Shown here piece by piece: positions 12,945-23,967 of a stretch of 64,000 bases of DNA. Within the stretch, counting starts at the first letter, position 1, and every line of letters starts with the position of its first letter. Source of the stretch: Gonatopus flavifemur (Eukaryota; Arthropoda; Insecta; Hymenoptera; Dryinidae); NCBI GenBank assembly GCA_018340375.1, contig JAFFJZ010000040.1, forward strand, positions 1,612,001-1,676,000, given 5' to 3'. The translations under genes and the position numbers were made by a program. The notes under the pieces are model-generated. The model searched no databases, had not been told where the DNA came from, and saw only the letters and a list, made by a program, of their open reading frames with translations.

Positions 12945-13480
12945 GCTGCCCAACTGGCACATGGCTTCCTCGTTTGTATTGGAAAACAGTGTGGATTCCT
13001 AAAGATTCTTCTCCTAAATTTTCCAACCCACTGGGATGAAACTTATATGGGACCACTATCACCTCGGTTAGGGTGGCCCTTATTTTATATATAAAAAGTG
13101 TGTTTCCATTTTTTTCGTAGACAAAAAAGTTTTCTGTATGTCCCATCCTTTCATTTTGTGTTACATCATGAGGGAGTGCTACGCTATTCTTTAAAAAATA
13201 CTGTAGCACTCCCTCATAATGTACAACACAATGAAAGAGTGGGAGATACAGGAAACTTTTCTTGTCGACAAAGAAAAATGGAAATAAATTTTTCATATAT
13301 AGAATAAGGGCCACCCTGACCTCGGTCCACAACTGTGATGAAAATATGACGAGTTTCGAGGAACACTTTGGTCTAAGAGATTTTGAGTTTGGAGACAAAA
13401 AAATTTTCGGTCCTCGGAAACGATCACAAAGCTTCGCTCTACGAGGAAGCAATATATTCCTCAAAGGGGTGATAATGTGA
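12945..13480. repeat. Interspersed repeat, copy 1 (interrupted)
   Basis: The segments ATGAAACTTATATG, CACTATCACCTCGG, TTTGGAGACAAA and CGAAACGATCACAAA-like text are shared with 43735-44025. The ends GGCTTCCTCGTTTG and ACGAGGAAGCAA are inverted. It is interrupted by the hAT-type element at 13069-13318. Confidence 0.65.
13069..13318. mobile_element. 250-bp hAT-type palindromic MITE with perfect 8-bp duplication
   Basis: The ends are TAGGGTGGCCCTTATT and AATAAGGGCCACCCTG. ACCTCGGT is duplicated exactly at 13061-13068 and 13319-13326. The arms pair nearly throughout, centred near 13193 (GGGAGTGCTACG / CTGTAGCACTCCC). The uninterrupted target is seen in the paralogous repeat at 43787-43794. Confidence 0.9.
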
Positions 13481-13824
13481 ATGCTCATCTGTTGGGACAG
13501 ATTTCATAACTTACCAGAACATATATGAAATATTATATAACGTATATGAAAATTTCACAAGATCTAGATGTGATAACAAAAAACTGACAACGCATTTAGA
13601 GAACGACTTGGTTGACACCACAAAATCCTATTGATGAATACGAGCTGACTCAATACTTTTTCAACATATCAAAATAATATGAATAAAACAAGCAAAACAA
13701 ATTCATCAAAATAATTTCTTCCTTCCAGCGAAATAATAATGGTTGTCGCAGTAAAATAATTTTGTCTTAAGGGCAAAATTATATGAATGACTTCTCTTGA
13801 GCTGTTGTATTGATATTATTTTCA

Positions 13825-13967
13825 TGTGCGCGGAAAAAATGATGTGGTTGATATCTTGATAGCTAAAAATTAGCTACCATAGCGAAGAATATCAAATACA
13901 CGAAACACCACACCTAATACCACAGCTAATTTTTAGCTACCACAGTGAATTATTTTTTTCCGTGTGC
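13825..13967. repeat. Palindromic MITE, about 143 bp
   Basis: The ends are GTGCGCGGAAAAAAT and ATTTTTTTCCGTGTGC. The inner arms GATAGCTAAAAATTAGCTAC and AGCTAATTTTTAGCTAC give further fold-back. Confidence 0.65.
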
Positions 13968-14314
13968 CAACAATATATTTAGCCGGCTTGTATTTATTAA
14001 TAGATATCGTTGTATTATCAAAACACTTCTTTGGGTCCAAGAGGAGATTCGAGGCGTTGAAATCTTCATACTTATGATAATTTTGTTTGAGGGAGGGTTT
14101 GCTTGCCAACCAGTGTAACCGTTTCATAGCTCATTCTAAAGGGGAAAAGTGGTATAAAATGATGTAGTTGGAGAGAAAGATCAAGGAAATTTTGTGCATC
14201 CTGTACATATGACCTTAAAAGGAGCAAAAAATAGTTTTTCGAGTAAATGTCCTTAAATATCTCAAAACCCTAACCTAATGGCCCAATTTTGAAGATATTA
14301 TCACGACTTTTATA

Positions 14315-14593
14315 CACTCGGAGCAATCACATAGTTGAATATTAGACAGCTAGGAAATATAGTACCCCTAAATAAAGAATTCAGTTGCGGCAAATAAATC
14401 TTATTTGTCACAGCTAAATATTTCATTTCCATTGAATAAACTTTTTTATTTGTTACGAATACAAAAATTTAGTCGTGGTAAATAAAATATTTAGCTGTGA
14501 CAAAAAAAATTTATTTACCGCAACTGACTTTTTTATTTAGGGTGACTATATTTCCTGGCTGTCTAATATTCAACTATGTGATTTCTCTCAGTG
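14315..14593. mobile_element. Palindromic MITE flanked by TA, 279 bp
   Basis: The ends CACTCGGAGCAATCACATAG and CTATGTGATTTCTCTCAGTG are inverted, with arms continuing through GTTGAATATTAGACAGC. TA lies on both sides (14313-14314, 14594-14595). Tc1/mariner-like. Confidence 0.75.
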
Positions 14594-14803
14594 TACGTGG
14601 AAATCATGATTCTTGTTATTGCTTTTATAAATATGCAGCAATTACTACCAAATATCCACTAGAAGTGTCCAAGACCCTTGAAGAAATGAAAATGATTGAA
14701 TTAACAATGATTTATATTTTGATACTGGAATTTTGCCAGAATTTATACTGGAAATACTGAGAATATACGGGAATTTTGAACTGCAAAGTCAGTAGACACC
14801 CTG

Positions 14804-15355
14804 CTATAGAAGCACTCTCCGAAAAACCCACTCTCTATGTTGTGGCGGTTCGAGCTCAACAAAGTACTTGATCTGTCCCAAATTTTTTTTTCAGCTCTCT
14901 GGGGGATTTGTATCCGGTTATGGAAGTTGGGTCCTCACCTTTAAAGCCTCACAATCTTGCTGGACATTATTTCACGAACATTTTATTCGATTTTTTATTT
15001 TCACTTCAAATCTTGTCTCCCACACTCCCAGGGATACTTTTTCGGAAAAACTTGATGGATGATTTCCAGAGCTCTAAATGAGCTCTCCATTCCTATAGGA
15101 GCACTTCTCCGCAAAATCCATCCCTTATGTTGTGGCGGTTCCAGCTCAACAAATAAGTTGATCTCTCCCAAATTTTTGTTCTCATCCTCTGGGTGATTTG
15201 CATCAGGTTAGGGGAGTTGAGTCCCCACCTCCAGAGCCCTACAATCTTGCTGGACGTCATCTTACAAACATTCTATTTGATTTTTCTTACTTACCTCAAA
15301 TGTTTTCTCCCACACTCCCAGGGATACTTTTTCTGAGATTCATCATGGATGATCC
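14804..15355. repeat. Inverted fragment of the GAACCGCCAC array (right part)
   Basis: Two units are read on the complement (TTGTGGCGGTTC at about 14838 and 15130), with the same CTCCCACACTCCCAGGGATA block as the direct array at 5.8-8.3 kb. Confidence 0.8.
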
Positions 15356-17583
15356 CTCGTCATGATGAAGAGGAAAAGAAGGGAACATCGAATCATCTTG
15401 TAGAAATGACAACAATTCATTCAAATAATTTTCCTATACTTTTGACTAGAATAGAGGAATTTACTGGAGGAGGTAAAAAATGTAAAATGAAGAAAAGAAA
15501 TCATGAGAAAGATAATGAAAATAAGAGTAATCGCTTTGACCGAAATAATTCCAACATAAATCAAGTCATCGCAAATCAAACGTTTAATAATGCTATCAAA
15601 GTACATCCTGATAAAGTGAAATTTCAAAATTTATTTCAACATAAAATCAATTCACCCTCAGATTCAATTGATTATGAGTTCAATAATAAGATACAATTAC
15701 CTTCAAATGCTATCGATTATAGATACATACTCATCAATAGCCCCAAAACCTTCTCACTAAGACAATATTGTGATACAAATTGATTCTTCCCTAAAATAAA
15801 AGACTCTGAATCAAAATTTTGATCAACATCATCAAATAAAAGGCGAAGGATAACCTTGTTCATCATAAATGATGTAATGTATGATTATTGATGAGAGAAA
15901 TTGATGAAAGAAGGGAAATCACGAAGTATACGATTTATAATCAAAGAGAACTCGCAGTAAATTGCAAAGTAAACCAATTCTAAATATAATGGATCGAATT
16001 TATATAGAAATCAGAATAAGATTAATCAATAATATTTTGAGTTCATTGAATCACTGAAATGTGAATCATGGTAATGAAATCAAGTTATATATTAAGGATT
16101 AATAAAGATAAACAAGGATTCAATCTAAAATTCATAATTCGTTTTCCTATAATTATTATAAATTTTAATTATTGTTGAGTTTTTATTGTTACAAACGTCA
16201 GAGAATGGATATTTCAACGATTAATATCAAAAGGTTTTGATAACTAATCCCTAATAAGAACTTGTAAATGATTTCATGAATAAAATGAATAATTTGTTTC
16301 CTTATCTTTTCTCTTGCGTTCATACATACATACGTTTTGTATCAATAGAAAATAAGTGAAAATTAAGACATACTCTGTATCATTGAATGTGACAACATCA
16401 ATGAACCCCAAGCAAATGACATTATTGTAACTTTCAATCATCAACTGGCAAACTAGGAGTCATCTGATTTGGACAACAACTGTACCCGACTGAGGAACAG
16501 CAAATTACCACATGAAAACACCATCATCGGTTGATATTAGAGAGTACGTCACTAAAAATATGAAGTCAAGAAAAATCATCGAAATATCAATACAATTGTC
16601 ATCGGACACGTATTCGGAGATGAAAAATTATTCAAATTTGTTATCATTATCGGAGGGAGTCTCTGCTTCATCGGAAACTGGAAGAAACGTGGTATCCGGT
16701 ACAAGAGGAACTGAGCATCCAGAACTATACTGGAAAGAAAAACTACTTCACACCGAAAAGACTAATGGAAAGTCAAATTTATCCACGTTTCTGAATTCAA
16801 AATTTGTGGATCTTGAAAAAGAGATGGATTTCCATTCCTTGCAACAAAACTCCAGTATACATGGCTGTTTCAGCAAGACAGCTCACTACCCGATCTAATA
16901 CATGTTAGATGGAGTTATAATACAACAAAAAACAGAAATAAAGATCTCATGGGATGATAATAAAATCACTGCATCATCAACTATGACGAATTGCATGATT
17001 GAATCAACCTAAAAGCCGACCAGTCTCAAACATTTGGCAACAAGTGATTTCATTCTTCATAAAACATGAAGAAAGCACAATATTGATATCAACAGCGTAC
17101 AAGTATCACACGAAACAGCTGAAAGTGTTGACCATAAGGTCTGAAGTTATTCACACCTTCAGTTCCACAAACCCACAGTTATTCAGCGTTCACTTCATCT
17201 TCAAAACTATGAAAGTAATCACTGACACTTCATGATTACGTTTTGAAATCGATTGCTGCAATTCAATCTTCCTACTTTACGGAATTCGATATGCTGTGCA
17301 AAATCTTTGATGGAACCTGACTACAGGAAGCGCATCTGATCATGCATCGAATCTTATTTCAACACAGTCGGATGCAGAAAACTATGAATATGAGAGAAGT
17401 GTATCTCACACAATCGAGTACTTCAGAACATCAACAGCACTCTACCACAATCCATTAAATTCACGGACAGCGGAGACAACACGGGATCATCAAATCAACA
17501 TACAGACTTCTCTACCAATGAACCACCCTATGAATTACCATAAATTCAACGTATTGCCAAAACTTCTGACCAAGTTTTGTCAC
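15356..17583 (+). other. Unassigned region with degraded open frames, possibly retroelement internal sequence
   Basis: Open frames at 15349-15783, 16512-16898 and 16999-17235 are polar, Asn/Lys/Ser-rich and carry no motif I know. A frame ends at 17599, overlapping the polypurine tract, with FCHKRGKM as its last residues. The position directly upstream of a polypurine tract and candidate LTR is why I consider a retroelement 3' internal region. No gag, protease, reverse transcriptase or integrase motif was seen. Confidence 0.25.
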
Positions 17584-17596
17584 AAAAGGGGGAAGA
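17584..17596 (+). other. Candidate polypurine tract
   Basis: AAAAGGGGGAAGA is directly followed by TGTGACGG, the typical layout for plus-strand priming at the start of a 3' LTR. Confidence 0.45.
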
Positions 17597-17996
17597 TGTG
17601 ACGGAATCGTCTTTTTCCATACATGTAAATTTTGTGTTTTAATATATAAATTGTATAATTTTAACTACTCAATTATTGATTGAACACTCTTCTAGTAATT
17701 GGATATGATTCAAATACCATTCTCGTAAATTGAATTCAAAACTCTTTTCGCATCATTCAATATTAAGGAAACTTGAAGAACATTCAATCAATATCTCCCT
17801 TATAGATACTTTCCTTTGATAATTTTGAGTCATAGTTCTAACTTTCAACTAAACTTCACGTGATAGATAAGACATCGTCGCGTGAACACCATGTACTTGT
17901 GATGCGTCATAAGGGCAGTGCATGAATTCATTATCTATAGAGCAAAGTGCATTTTTCTAAGTGACCAAAACAAGTCTCTCCATGGTCGAGACTGAC

Positions 17997-18007
17997 CATA
18001 TAAAAAC
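17997..18007 (+). promoter_or_regulatory. TATA box of the candidate LTR
   Basis: CATATAAAAAC stands in otherwise mixed sequence and is followed by AGTATTCG, compatible with an LTR promoter. Inference only. Confidence 0.35.
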
Positions 18008-18127
18008 CCATGTTTTGGGCCCAAAAGTTAGTATTCGCAGTATTCGTCTCCGCTCCAGTTTTCACCTCGCGCTCAACGTTCTTCCTACAAATTTCAAAGT
18101 GTTTTCAAGTCTTCAAGTTAAATTCCT

Positions 18128-18268
18128 TTTCAAGGTGTTTGGAATATTTGGTGTTCTTTTTCAAGGTGTTTGAAATATTTTGTGTCCCTTTTCAAGGTGT
18201 TTGAAATATTCTCTGTTCCTTTTCAAGGTGTTTGAAATATTTTGTGTTCCTTTTCAATGTGTTTGAAA
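18128..18268 (+). repeat. 31-bp tandem repeat, about 4.5 copies
   Basis: The core TTTTCAAGGTGTTTGAAATA repeats every 31 bp, with small changes in the last third (TTTTGTGTTCC, TTCTCTGTTCC). Confidence 0.85.
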
Positions 18269-18411
18269 TAATTCCAATTTCAAAGTACATTCCAAAGATT
18301 ACTGTGCCATATTTTAGATTTCTTCTTTTTGTAAGTGAGAATTTGACCAAGTGAAGAAATCGTAATAATTATATTTCAATTTGTGTATAGAGCAACTTTG
18401 TTTCATTTCAT

Positions 18412-18978
18412 ATTTATCGAAGCTTATAACCCTAGCGAACATTCAAGACACTTTCCATCAATTATCGCGACTGTTAACTTATATTTCTTAACAATTGAAA
18501 CGGAAGGAATTCGGGTATTCCAAGTCTTTTCCGGAGATTGCCTGTAGAAAGTGCAGTGGAATTTTTGTGAATCTTTCCAAATGCATTTTTATCGAAGATT
18601 ATAACCCTAGCAAACATTCAAGATACTTTCCATCAATTATCGCGACTGTTAACTAATGTTTATTACCAATTAAAACGGGAGAAAGCACAATAATCCGAGT
18701 TTTTCTCGAAGATTGCCTGTAAAAACTGCCGTGGAATTTTTGTATATTTTTCCAAGTGCATTTCGAACAAACATTATAACCCTAGCAAACCTTCAAGACA
18801 CTTTTCATCAATTATCGCGACCGTCAAGTAATGTTTACTAACAATTGAAACGGGAGGAATTCGGATATTCCAAGTCTTTCTCTAAGATTGCCTGTAAAAA
18901 CTGCCGTGGAATTTTTGTAAATTTTTCCAAATGCATTTTTATCGAAGATTGAAACCCTAGCAAACATTCAAGACACCC
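18412..18978 (+). repeat. 178-bp tandem repeat, direct part
   Basis: Units begin ATAACCCTAGCAAACATTCA near 18425, 18600, 18778 and 18952, each with CATCAATTATCGCGACTGTT and GATTGCCTGTA. The array flips orientation near 18978. Confidence 0.8.
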
Positions 18979-20700
18979 GGACATTCGGATATTCAAATCC
19001 GCATCCCTCCTGTTCGAATTGTTAATGAATATTGGTTAACCCTCAACCACGCACCTTCGAAAAAATCCCTAATCCACGCACCCGGGTCTTTTGGACCCGG
19101 CTCATCTTATTTTGGCTGTATTTTCTTCAAAAATTATCCTTTTGAGATGATTTTTTTTTCAATCGATTCGTCGTAATGTCAAGAATAGTAATCAGCATTG
19201 TGAAAGAAGATTTTCTTGGGATTTCTGTGAGTTATGTAGGAAAGAAGGAACATAAATCTGAAAAAAACAGTGAGAAAAACGATTTTTTTCAAAAAATCAT
19301 ATCTATTCCGCACAAAGACGTAAAGACAAAAATAACCACCGTTTTTTAATCAGAAAAAGTTCAACTTCCAGGAAAAAAATAGTTCCTAATGATAGCTAGG
19401 AAAAAACATAATTATTTACAAGAGTGAAGTTGGGGTATTTTAAAGAATCCACAATTAGTGAATTAAAGATATTTATCGGAATATTAGAGGGAAAAAATAT
19501 AGAAACCGATAAGAATAATGTTCGAAACACTCTTATCCTTCAAGACTATCCTTTGTTGATTATGAATATCCTCAGTGCATATAAGTACATATACACTCAA
19601 GAAAAAATCATTTAAACTGAATATCGATTTGTTCTTTATCCAAAAAATATTCATTGCTATCAGAACTACAGTAGATGGAATGGAACAAAAACAATCACAC
19701 TGGCGAAAATTAACCGTAAAAAATGCCATGGAGTGTGGGTGAAGTTAGAAGCGAATGTACCCTAAGAATCATTTTGCGCTTTTGGAATGTAACATGTTAC
19801 AGTTCCTTACGCGAATGTACATTATATTTTTCCCAGAGGATTTGTAGGAATAGAATTCAATTACTTCAATTCAATGCTTGCCCAAACTACACAACAATTC
19901 TGAAAGAACTTAAATGTACTCATTTTGAACTTTCATAGTTCCCAATGAATTCATTATGAACTCTTTCTGAACTCATGTGCAGCGTAGGTAATCAATACCA
20001 CTTAATACTTGCCAGACAAAAAATAAATGTATTTGATGCAAATATATATTTTTCAGTGTATTTGAATGAGTTATGATTCAATCCCCTAGGGGGGGGGGGC
20101 TGCACACATATGTATACTTTTATCATATCGAAACAATACATCCTTCCTCAAAAGGATACATGAACATCTTCTATGCAGTCTTGAAACATTTTCCAGTTTT
20201 CCGCCGAAAAAAGTTACACAACCACGCACATCGGGTCCAAAGGACCCGAGCTGGATTTCAAATACATGCTACTCGAAAACTAAGTGGCGGATCCCGGATT
20301 TCCACAAAGCATTCAAAGCAGGGAGGTCCGAAATTGCTTACATTACAATACCAGCCCTTGGCTGTGCATTGCAACAGAATGAGAAGTAAAAGAAAAAATT
20401 GCTCGGGTCCAAAGGACCCAGGTGCGTGGTTGAGGGTTAACGATCGCGATAATTGATGAAAAGTGTCTTGAATGTTTGCTAGGGTTTTAATGTTTGTTCG
20501 AAATGCACTTGGAAAAATTTACAAAAATTCCACGACAGTTTTTACAGGCAATCTTCGAGAAAAACTTGGATTATTGTGCTTTCTCCCGTTTTAATTGTTA
20601 ATAAACATTAGTTAACGACCGCGATAATTGATGAAAAGTGTCTGGAATGTTTGCTAAGGTTATAATCCTTGATAAAAATGCATTTTGCAAAATTCACAAC
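18979..20700 (-). repeat. 178-bp tandem repeat, inverted part, interrupted
   Basis: It carries the complement of the direct units: cgcgataattgatgaaaagt and TTTGCTAGGGTT near 20445-20487 and again near 20620-20660. The piggyBac-type element 19040-20436 sits inside one unit. Confidence 0.75.
19040..20436. mobile_element. 1.4 kb piggyBac-type non-autonomous element with TTAA duplication
   Basis: The ends are CCCTCAACCACGCACC and GGTGCGTGGTTGAGGG, with TTAA on both sides (19036-19039 and 20437-20440). Subterminal palindromes GGGTCTTTTGGACCC and GGGTCCAAAGGACCC lie inside both ends, and one more with a CACGCA block is at about 20217-20250. A weak frame at 19424-19500 (TISELKIFIGILEGKN) resembles the ELKAFIG-type region of piggyBac transposases but is too short and degraded to call. 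The paralogous empty TTAA is at 20612-20615. Confidence 0.85.
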
Positions 20701-20935
20701 AATTCTTGGCCATCCGGTGTAGACGAAACCTCCGGCTGCCTCCCTTTTTGCTCTTCTTTCGTTGAATAAATAATCGTTAACTTTGTGATATAATCTTGGA
20801 TTGTATCAATTAACCCATACACTACGGTTCCTAGTATCCAACATTACATGTATAAACATTTCCTTAAGCCAAAGTCCCCGCAATATGCTGATTTTCCTGT
20901 TGGAATCGATTTTTTTCCCTTGTTACAGTGCGTTC

Positions 20936-21135
20936 CAATATTGATGAAAGTCACCGCTAGCACACTCACCGCTAGATACCATCACATCAATACTATTATG
21001 AAGTTTTTCACATAAACATTACATTATATCCCATACGAAATTTCATAAAAAATTTCGTATGAAATTTAATAAAATGGTTATGTAAAAAACTTCATAATAT
21101 TATTGTTAAGTTTGAGACAGATTTTTTCAACAGTG
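20936..21135. repeat. Palindromic MITE, copy related to 26085-26300
   Basis: ATTATGAAGTTTTTCACATA and TATGTAAAAAACTTCATAAT form the arms, with CATACGAAATTTC / GAAATTTCGTATG inside. The right end is ..AGACAGATTTTTTCAACAGTG. The left terminus is altered. Confidence 0.65.
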
Positions 21136-22255
21136 TACTTTTTTCACTTTTGGATTTCCACTAAGATGGAGTTGTCATAACGTCAACCAGCTTTTGAGAG
21201 TATTCGAATACAAGAAAGCTTACAAAGGAAGATCGAAACTCTTATATTTCTTCAACATTCAATCCCAGATTTGGATTAAGTACCCCCGAAAACCTACAGG
21301 ACCCATGTTCCATATAAATCTGTCCAAAAATGCAAAAATGACTTGATTCACGTCTAACCTATTGGATTCGCCATATTGAATCAATTTTCTGACCACAGAT
21401 TTGGATTCAGAACCTTCAAAAACCCCTAGAAATCATGTTTCACATAAATCTGTCACAAATGCGAAAACGACTAAATTTACGTCCGCCATGTTGGATACGC
21501 TATATTGAATCCATTCTCAGACTTCAGATTTGAATTCTGCACCCTCAAAAACCTCTAGACCCTAGTTTCATGAGAATCTGTCCACACATGCAAAAATGAC
21601 CAAAGTCACGTCCACTACACTAAATTGGCCATCTTAAATTCATTTTTCGACGCCAGATTCGGATTCAGCACTTTCGAAAACCTCTAGAACCCATGTTTCA
21701 TATAAATCTATCCATAAATACAAAAATGATTGAATTTACGCCCACTTTACTGGATTCGCCATCTTGAATTTACTTTTGAACATCAGATTCGGATTCAGCA
21801 CCCTTGAAAACCCCTAGGATCCGTGTTTCATCAAAATCCGTTCATGTATGCCAGAATAACAAACATGTAAACATCGCGGAGAAACCGAGTTACATATATA
21901 TGTATACAGCGGAGAAAATTTTCTCTGAAATCACCTATTTTTTTAGGAAAAAAAAAATAGAAAAACTTGTCCGATTCACATGAAAATTGAATGGCCCTTG
22001 ATGAAGGGTTTGAAAGAGGTCTTCTATAAATTTAAATCTATTCGGCCCACTTGGTCCAGAGTTATCACGGCCACAAACAGATTGACGACAGACAGACAGA
22101 CAGACACACAGACAACCCCACGGATTATCAATTAGTATTGCTAGAAATGAAAAACTATTGAACTCCCAATAGAATTACTCAAATATTTTAGAAGATACGG
22201 TCAGAGGGGACGATGTTGGATGCAATAGGCACTCCGTGCTTGGTATAGTACGTAC
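21136..22255 (-). mobile_element. Opposite-orientation copy of the 129-bp-repeat element
   Basis: The complement of 2640-3610 is recognisable in order: GTTGTCATAACGTCAACCAG, five GTTTCATATAAATCTGTCC-like units near 21299, 21427, 21558, 21686 and 21816, gcggagaaaattttct, a (GACA)n run near 22090-22120, and GGCACTCCGTGCTTGGTATA. It is cut at its outer end by the LINE at about 22260. Confidence 0.7.
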
Positions 22256-22263
22256 AATCTGTA

Positions 22264-22577
22264 CGTAGAAATCTGAGTACGATGCCACTTGTCCACAACC
22301 CGAATATCTATTCGTCCAGGTTTCCAGCACGTGTATGCGCAAAGTACTCATTGGTGTAGTTTACAGACCTCCGAAAATAGGATTTGCTAATTTGGAAACG
22401 GTGATCTCTACACTGAGTACTGACTATCACGACAAAATCATTATGGGTGACTGGAACACCGACTTGTGCCGTTCATCTCCTGATAGTACTTATCTCCGTA
22501 AAATACTCCAGTCTGAATCTGGCCATTGTCCCCTACGGCCCCACTCATCACACGTCCATCTCTTCTACCTTGCTTGA
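22264..22577 (+). pseudogene. LINE endonuclease, C-terminal fragment
   Basis: The frame reads DATCPQPEYLFVQVSSTCMR then KVLIGVVYRPP and IIMGDWNTDL. This corresponds to the GVVYRPP and GDxN strands of AP-type endonucleases that nick the target DNA. The catalytic N-terminal half is missing because the copy is 5'-truncated. Near 22510 the frame slips: the downstream sequence (LNLAIVPYGPTHHTSISSTL) continues in the +1 frame, so the original protein ran directly into the reverse transcriptase frame. Confidence 0.75.
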
Positions 22578-23967
22578 CTTATGTGTAGTGGACGATCTCT
22601 CCAAAGTGATTGACCATGAACAAAAGGAAATGCCTTTTCTATCTCGGCATGACATGATCTCAATTGAATACTCTTTCAATCTACCCATGAGTCAACAGCA
22701 GATCGTCTCTGTGCGTGATTACTCGCGTATCAATGGGCAAGATATTGATATACCATCGATTTTGCTGAGCATCGGGAACTCGGGTATTACAAATATTGAT
22801 GAGTGTGTTGTGGTTTTCCATGATTATCTCACTGATCTATACAATAGTGAAGTACCGATCAGAAGGTTCACTCCCAGACGTCCTCCTTCTCCCTGGATAA
22901 CTCAGGAGATTCGCAATCTCATCCGTGAACGTAACACTGCGAGGAGGACATATCTCCGCACAAGAAATCCTGAATGTCATCTACTCTTCACACGACTAAG
23001 GAACAACGTTGTTACTTCTCTCAGGAATGCGAAGCGTCAATATTATAACGACAGATTGATGGGCACTCCCGACTCACGCACACTTTGGAGAGAACTTCGT
23101 ACCCTGAGAATAATCAAATCTAATGGTAATCATCCGCCCGCGGATAAATTTTGTGTGAACGAGCTTAGTTTACACTTCTCTGCTGGCTTTCATCCGGCCT
23201 GTCCTCCACCGCCCATTCTCGACCAAAGTCTCGGCTACAGTGATAACCTTTTCTTTTTCCCTCACTTGACTCCTCATGATCTGCTACATTTCTATCATTT
23301 TTCTAACTCAAATACTATTCCTCCAGATGGGCTTCCTGGTCGATTCCTTAACCTGATCGCTCCGTCCATTTTTCCATTCCTACTGACCTTATTCAATTCC
23401 TCTCTCATGCTATCTCTCTTTCCTATGGCGTGGAAACGCTCCTTCATTACACCTATACCTAAAACAAGATCTCCACAAACTCCACGTGATTTTCGCCCTA
23501 TCTCCATTCTCTGTGAGTCATCTAAAATACTTGAAAAGATCGTCCATCACTTCTTGTGTGATTTTTTGACCAAGAATTCTATACTTGACCAATATCAGTG
23601 TGGATTCATCAAACACCGCTCCACTCAAACTGCTCTTTTAAAATTGACTGATGATGTTCGTGAAGCGATTGATAAGCGCATGATCACTCTTCTGGTGGGG
23701 TTTGATTTCTCAAGAGCTTTTGATACCGTTAACCACTCTTTGCTTATACAAAAACTCGCTTCTTTCAATATATCTACCCCCGTGCTGAAGTGGTTTTGGT
23801 CCTATCTATCTGGTCGCACGCAATTAGTTAGAAGCTCTAAAGGTTGCTCCGAATGGACTCCAGTTACCTCAGGTGTTCCCCAAAGCTCTCGCCTGGGCCC
23901 TCTCTTATTCGCACTGTATGTCACCGACATAAATTTATTTATTTGCATACTTCACCTATTCTCATAG
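22510..23967 (+). pseudogene. LINE reverse transcriptase, main part, YADD box missing
   Basis: The open frame runs from the endonuclease end (LDLCVVDDLS) through finger and palm motifs: RPISILCESSKILEK, GFIKHRSTQTALLKLTDD, then VGFDFSRAFDTVNHSLL, which contains the first catalytic Asp, and SGVPQSSRLGPLLFALYVTD. The usual PQGS is PQSS here. Directly after YVTDI the sequence jumps to a stretch normally found after the catalytic YADD loop (IYLHTSPILIDECIS in another frame), so a deletion of some tens of bases removed the active-site YxDD and shifted the frame. The enzyme cannot have been functional in this copy. Confidence 0.85.

Larger units (their letters stand above)
8640..14803. mobile_element. 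6.16 kb insertion with TIR CAGGGTGTCTACTGA, hAT-like, no visible transposase
   Basis: The left end CAGGGTGTCTACTGA (8640-8654) is the exact complement of TCAGTAGACACCCTG (14789-14803). Both ends are followed inwards by repeated TACTGGAA/ATACTGGAAATACTGG motifs, as expected for subterminal transposase-binding repeats. The flanks are two halves of one inverted satellite unit (..TCTAAATCCTTATA and CTATAGAAGCAC..), which supports a single insertion. The duplication is blurred (CTTATA / CTATA), so the superfamily is uncertain. Several smaller elements have inserted inside. No transposase ORF was recognised, so it is decayed or non-autonomous. Confidence 0.5.
17597..20848 (+). mobile_element. Candidate 3' LTR region with internal tandem repeats and inversion
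   Basis: The region starts TGTGACGG after the polypurine tract. TATAAAA at 17999-18005 is followed about 30 bp on by an initiator-like AGTATTCGCAGT. AATAAA is at 20765-20770 and a possible end in ..CATTACA is near 20848. Inside are 31-bp repeats (18128-18268), 178-bp repeats (18412-18978) and their inverted copies, plus a piggyBac-type insertion. No 5' LTR is in the window, so the right boundary and the LTR call are tentative. Confidence 0.3.

Noticed and set aside
12916..13488. 190-codon minus-strand frame
   Set aside because: Frame spans both arms of the palindromic MITE and its host repeat; open by chance, symmetrical peptides appear on both strands.
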